Below are positions 58,915 to 64,000 of a DNA stretch of 64,000 nt, one piece after another. The DNA comes from Paragonimus westermani (Eukaryota; Platyhelminthes; Trematoda; Plagiorchiida; Troglotrematidae): NCBI GenBank assembly GCA_008508345.1, contig QNGE01000953.1, positions 124,001 to 188,000 of the forward strand, given 5' to 3'. Below the pieces are notes generated by a model that was not told where the DNA came from, did not search any database, and saw only the letters and a list, made by a program, of their open reading frames with translations. The translations under genes and the position numbers were made by a program. Positions within the stretch are counted from its first letter, which is position 1. Each line of letters starts with the position of its first letter.

Positions 58915-60799
58915 GATATCTTACCGAATTTTACTCATCTTAAAACTCCTAATTACTATTAAAATGCTTGTTTACTCTGCACAGAATACGTCAGATTTTA
59001 TAATCAGTAAGTGTTGCCAACAAATGGATGGCGCAGCCATGAGGAGCATGTTTGGCCTCGTTTTACCTAAAGTGTTCAAGGCCAGAGTCGGGTAAATCAA
59101 TTTTTCTCCATCAAAGTTGTACAACCGGTATGTCAACTACGTGTTCTTGTTTGAAAAAAGTAAGGGACAAGTGTCAAGCGCAACGTAAGCATTGAAATCC
59201 GTCTGCCCAGTTTTCTTAGTGAATTTCGAGTAAGAAAGAACAGTTTACCAATTCGATGTCCTAATTAAACACCGTTATAATGCATATGTTAAATGTTCAC
59301 TGGAAAGCATGTCAACTTGGGAAGGACAACGAGTAGGTTTGATGCGTTTATTAATGGTGCATACAAATGGTCACTATTGCGGAGATTAGTTAACTGTGAA
59401 ATAATAGTCAACTTTAAGGGTAAGTCATGCGCTGAACAAACAATGCTGTATGGAAGCCTTTGAGCTGACAATTTCCCACAAAGTTTAGTGTGAAACTGGG
59501 TCCAATTGCTCCGTCAAAAATTGTAGGTGTAGGAGTTGACCAAACGTAGCCTACCTCATGTTTCCTTTTAAAGGTGACAGTCTGATGAACACTGTTGAGA
59601 ACATCGTTAATTCCAAGTTGTAACCTGCAGAAAATGTCGATAGCGTCATTCAACTCACACAAATCACTAAGATGCTTTTGATCCTGGCCAAAGAGCCGAC
59701 CGCACCTATTGCGAGAAGCATCACAAAAACAACTCTCACCCCTGACCTCTCAACTTCGCTCAACTTGCTGTTGCCTCATCGTAACATCGGCGAGCCCTCC
59801 TCTCCACTGTAACGTTATTTATATGCCACTTTACGATCTTCTTCTTACAAAACCTTTGATTTTAGTCACTTAAACGAACTGCACTCACAGCTGGTGTATG
59901 CGCATAAGCAGAGAGGTATTCAAGCCAACCTCTTCCAAACGTTGGCACCAGATTCTGCTCTTGTTCCTGGCAGAGCTCAAAAATGGTGCGTATTCTCACC
60001 ACGACATTAACTTATACCATGACAGCGACTTGCTGAGACAAACCAGACAGTCTCTACACTGCTAAACTCAAACTAATTGACGAGAGTTCTAATGTATGAT
60101 ATTCATACACTGATACTTTGTTAAGTTTGTTGGTGAGCATCCATCAGTTTGCTTGACTGCCTCGAGGATAAAAAGTATATGCCTCGTTAACTTTGATCAG
60201 AAATATGTAGAGTAAAGTATATCAATGAGAACGAGGTTTGAGTTTCATGCCCTTTTTCAAAAGCCGCTGACCAGACAGTTCATCTAAATGCAAAATCTGT
60301 GAATGGTTTCAAGCGATTTTCAAAATAAGAAAACTATGTCCCTGAAAACCCATCAAAAATCATGCTGTTTGCTTTAACATTGAAAATATTCCTCTATCAC
60401 CGGTTAAGTAAGTCGATAAATTCTTTAGGATTGTTGTTATACACATTTTTGCTCATTCAGATGTTTACTTCTGTTGGAAAGAAACTCGGCCACTTCTGTT
60501 ACGTCGTGATATAATCTGGTCGCTAGTACAGGCCAGGACAAAGCAAACTCCGTTTTCGTGAGCTCATTCAGTTAAATTGGGCAAAATTAAATAACGGTCA
60601 TTCATGTGGGTAAGACAAGTCGAAGGCTGCGAATATGGAAGACGATACACCAGTTTTAATTCGCAAATTTAAACCAAACTAATGCTTACAATACAGCTGA
60701 TACACCTAGACATACAAAACTGCAGCCAATTATAGGCACAGAGGTGAGAAAAGCGAATATGCCAAACATATCTGAAAAGATTTAAAAACAGGCTATTCG

Positions 60800-60835
60800 A
60801 TCAGAAGTGGGAGCAAGCAAGTGGGAGCAAGCACT
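60800..60835 (+). repeat. Short tandem duplication
   Basis: AGTGGGAGCAAGCA occurs twice in a row (about 60808-60835). A single local duplication with no further copies seen. Confidence 0.6.
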
Positions 60836-61680
60836 ACTCTCAGTCAAGTACACCTAATGGTTTAACCAGAAATGTTTTCTCAATTAGACTCGGAAACGGT
60901 CCTCAATACTCACCCATTTACACTGACTACCGCTCCCATACTCTTGAATCTGTGAGTATTTAATCACTTCATGCTATTCATACTCAATACAGAAAGTTGA
61001 TCCCTGTTGTATCATTGCTACCAAGGATTTTAATTTTAACACAAGCTCCATTTATGATAAGAAAATCGCTTTAAAGAACCTTCGGAGGATGTGAAACAGG
61101 AAATGAAACGTTACAAACAACTGTTTTTGGTAGTTTTTCACTGGGTTAAATTAATTGCAGATACTACTGAATACCCACTGGATGCAAAAGTAAGCAAAGA
61201 TAAGAAAGTGACTAGCCACAATACTCAAAACTAAAACGTTCATTGAAAGTGGATTGTATCGGTTCACTACAAAAGGAGAGTAATGCGTGGGATGACGTGC
61301 TTATGTGAGGAATTAATATTCAGATGTCTGCTGTTTGACAGGCAGTAATGTTTAGTACTCAATACAACCCATTTTGAACCGCACGGGCCAGATAACTCAG
61401 AAAGAGGAGAAATCAACATGTAAAATGACTTTCGTCTGTGGTAAACACAGTGGACACAATTGTTGAATAGTACTGGGCTATTTCTGTCTAGGTTTGGGCA
61501 GCTTGAAAATACCTATTCAGAAATGTGATATTTTGTTCTGCTTGGTTGTGCTCATCCTAAAATGTGTAATTTAAGATCCTAATTAACTTTTAATTGCAAG
61601 TGATTTTCTGCATGTTGATAATCTCACTTGGACCACTTCGAGGTCACCTTATGAACTATGTAGATCACTCGGACTCTCAG

Positions 61681-61855
61681 AAGGAAGATAATACCTTGAA
61701 AGTCATTTTTATGACGAAGAACCACTCAGATTATTACTGGTCCGTCGACCAGGTTCTATGGATATTGTCTGCCAAGTCCGGAGAAGAACTCAGAATGACC
61801 CACATCATTGAATACCATTTGACACGTACGGAGGTGGTAACCAATGCAGCGTCAA
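61681..61855 (+). other. Exon-like segment, weakly CUB-like
   Basis: Begins after the acceptor ggactctcag in phase 0 and can end at a gtaacc donor near 61855. N-T-L-K-V-I-F-M-T-K resembles a closing CUB strand, and L-W-I-L-S-A-K-S-G-E-E-L-R-M-T the opening of another (consensus C-x-W-x-I-x-A-x-x-G-x-x-L-x-L). The codon mix looks coding. If real, the gene continues past the window on the plus strand. Confidence 0.28.
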
Positions 61856-61899
61856 AAGCTAGAACATTGTCAGTTTTTAATTGGTTATTTTCTGAATAA

Positions 61900-64000
61900 G
61901 CAAGGTAGCACATTATGGATGCCCACCTGACGTCCGGAAAACTTTCGCCGCATCTTCAAGAGCACGTACAGCAGAGCGCTTATAAAACAACATGAACGCT
62001 AAAAGACAAAACGGGAAAAAAACGAAGTGCCAAACTATGTAATCAGTGTAATTATCGTGGCAGTGACAACCATGCAAACGGCTATTTTTGTATGCATAAC
62101 ACTGGTTTGAAGTCTGTGATTGCAAGGGATTTAAAAAACGTATTGTCTGGCGATGTGATGTCGAAGACAGAAAGTTAAACTTAGTTGCCATGTCACACTA
62201 GTTTTGCTGCAAGTGAATGTCAGGATCAAAGGACGATTCGGGCATCAGCTGTCTACGTGAAGCTGCGCCACTATATTCTATGTGGTCTGTCGGTTTTAGG
62301 GCACGTTTTTGTCATAAAGGGAACGAAGGCCGCTGATCGGTAATTGAATGCATGAATAAAGTAAGTTTGTTGGAAAGTGAAGGAGTTACTTACAATGAAC
62401 TACGGTGCAATTGATTACATCACACTGAATAAGATGGTATATGCAAAGTGTGCTATTGGTCAACAGGTCCACAGATGAACCTAACTGTGCCTTCCTGTGT
62501 CCGAATTCATGATACAGTACGCAAAATACTGCTGGAGACACCAGAGATTCAACACGATTACAGGTAACCGACAACTAGTGACGTTTATTTTGCACTAGTT
62601 AGGTGAAAGCGGAGCAGCCGTAAATCACAGAGTGATTGCAAGGTAACTTAAAACTTCTCGCATTCATTTTGCTGGAAAACTCTACCTATTTGGTCTGTCT
62701 CGCTCTTCCTTGGTAGATCAACGTTGTATGATCGATGTGAAGTGAACTTTTTCACTGTGGATTTGACCGATGGGCTTCGCTAATTAGGATCGGCCTAAGG
62801 TCAGTTTTCGGGAACATTTTTTATTGTGAACTGAAGCACGTTAAACAGAAGTAATCACTTGGATAGACGGATGCAATTGAATCAGTTTAGAACCACAAGC
62901 ATATATGTAAAGAATAATAATCGCGTGAAAATCTCCAGAAAGTTTAGGGACAGTGATTCAGTCAATCTCACTGTGTAAAGGCAACCAGACAATTAAGGAA
63001 GGGGAAGAGCTCAAATGAACAGATAAGAAAAACACATTTCATTCGTTTTTGAACATGTTTGCAAGTGCTTTTCAGATAAACGATAGATTAAAATCGCAAA
63101 AAATCTAAACGGAGTGTGCCGCACCTCCTGTATTTTTTAATGAGTATGGTTCGCATGATATTAGACACGGAAGTCCGTGTACAGCAGGGGTGGGAGCGGA
63201 AGGAGCAATTAGTGTGCTCTTCTAAGGTATACTGGCAACTTTTTTGACAAATAAAAAAATGTCATCAGACAGCAACATTGCAACAGTAACACTGGATTGA
63301 ACGCAGCCGTCAGTTTTGAACATCTCGAGACACATCCATTACCTATTGCTGACTAAAGACTGTTGGAACAGTGTTCCCACGTAAATGTCGTTTTGACACG
63401 TGTATTTCATCTCTGTTGGAAACACGTTATTCCCCGAGAAAAGCTTAATACGCCATGGCAGACACCTGACCTGAACCACAATATAAAACCTACGTGACAT
63501 CAGAGAAGGTTATACCAAAAGGGACGACACCACAAACATGGTCGGTTGGGTATAGCAATCCCGTGGAAATGACCCGGTGATAACTGCACAAAATTGAACC
63601 ACTTACTTAAGAGAACAAAGGGTACACCTTTTTTTGACTCTTACGGGTTTACGCCTCTATTAATTCATTGTAAAATGACCTCATATGTAAGACACTTGTC
63701 AGTTTTTTTAATACTGTTGGTTCTCTCTTTCTTAAGTATAACAAAACATCTCGAATTTTATATATTTATATTTTGCCTATTCCTGTACGATTTCAGAATT
63801 AACTGAGGTAATGCTAAATCTCCAGTCACCTTGTAAATAACCTACACATTGCGGTTGTGAAAAAAAATAATCAAATAGTGCTCAAAGTTGACTGAACTGC
63901 TCCCAGGTCAGAGAGATGTTTGCTTACCCTACTTTAAGGTCAAGCGTTTTGCCAAGTTTATCTTTCGTTTCAATTCACGATCAGTATGTATCGACTGTCT
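61900..64000. other. Terminal stretch without supported gene
   Basis: Frames at 61913-62191 (minus), 62386-62574 (minus) and 63594-63806 (plus, hydrophobic and T-rich) were inspected; none has a family match. No repeats recognised. Confidence 0.45.

Noticed and set aside
63594..63806. Small hydrophobic membrane protein
   Set aside because: Hydrophobicity comes from T-rich DNA. No start context, no neighbours and no family match.

Overview
This is a eukaryotic window, most probably from a flatworm and within that group a digenean fluke. The reasons are a 41-bp spliceosomal intron beside introns of 3.5 to 13.9 kb, heavy loading with Penelope-like retroelements (PLEs), a Gypsy-type LTR element whose Gag start has a form familiar to me from flukes, and a fluke-like core 1 beta-1,3-galactosyltransferase. 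The assignment is inference; no species marker was seen. Coding density is very low and most open frames in the window are chance frames.

Layout. Bases 1-4305 are mostly featureless, with one degraded PLE endonuclease relic near 3.4 kb. Bases 4306-6012 hold a very young LTR retrotransposon: 5-bp target duplication ATTCT, LTRs identical wherever both are visible, a gag start, and an 856-base assembly gap over the rest. Bases 9692-40594 carry the one convincing gene. It is a six-exon, plus-strand C1GALT1-like glycosyltransferase of 304 residues. All five introns have GT-AG ends and compatible phases, the first exon encodes a Golgi-type signal anchor, and AATAAA follows the stop. Its introns shelter most of the repeats: a 234-bp element built on a 93-bp perfect palindrome (intron 2), two PLE relics in opposite orientations (intron 3), and, in intron 4, a longer PLE pseudogene interrupted by a second small insertion plus a cluster of tRNA-related SINEs.

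Downstream, 40.6-64 kb has a second palindromic element at 44.2 kb, more tRNA-related SINE pieces at 45.3 and 51.2-51.85 kb, and a scatter of plus-strand exon-like open segments between 41.3 and 61.9 kb. Several of these recall EGF-like or CUB domains. They may be exons of a second, fast-evolving extracellular multi-domain gene that runs off the window, but I hold this only as a weak hypothesis.

The most notable signals are: (1) a fluke T-synthase homologue lacking the usual Trp/Tyr-rich and Cys-Cys segment near its C-terminus; (2) two unrelated small mobile elements, each with perfect target duplications, that share a hammerhead-ribozyme-like core (CTGANGA, a stem, then GAAAC); and (3) a perfect heat-shock element plus inverted CCAAT box upstream of the TATA box in a recently active LTR.
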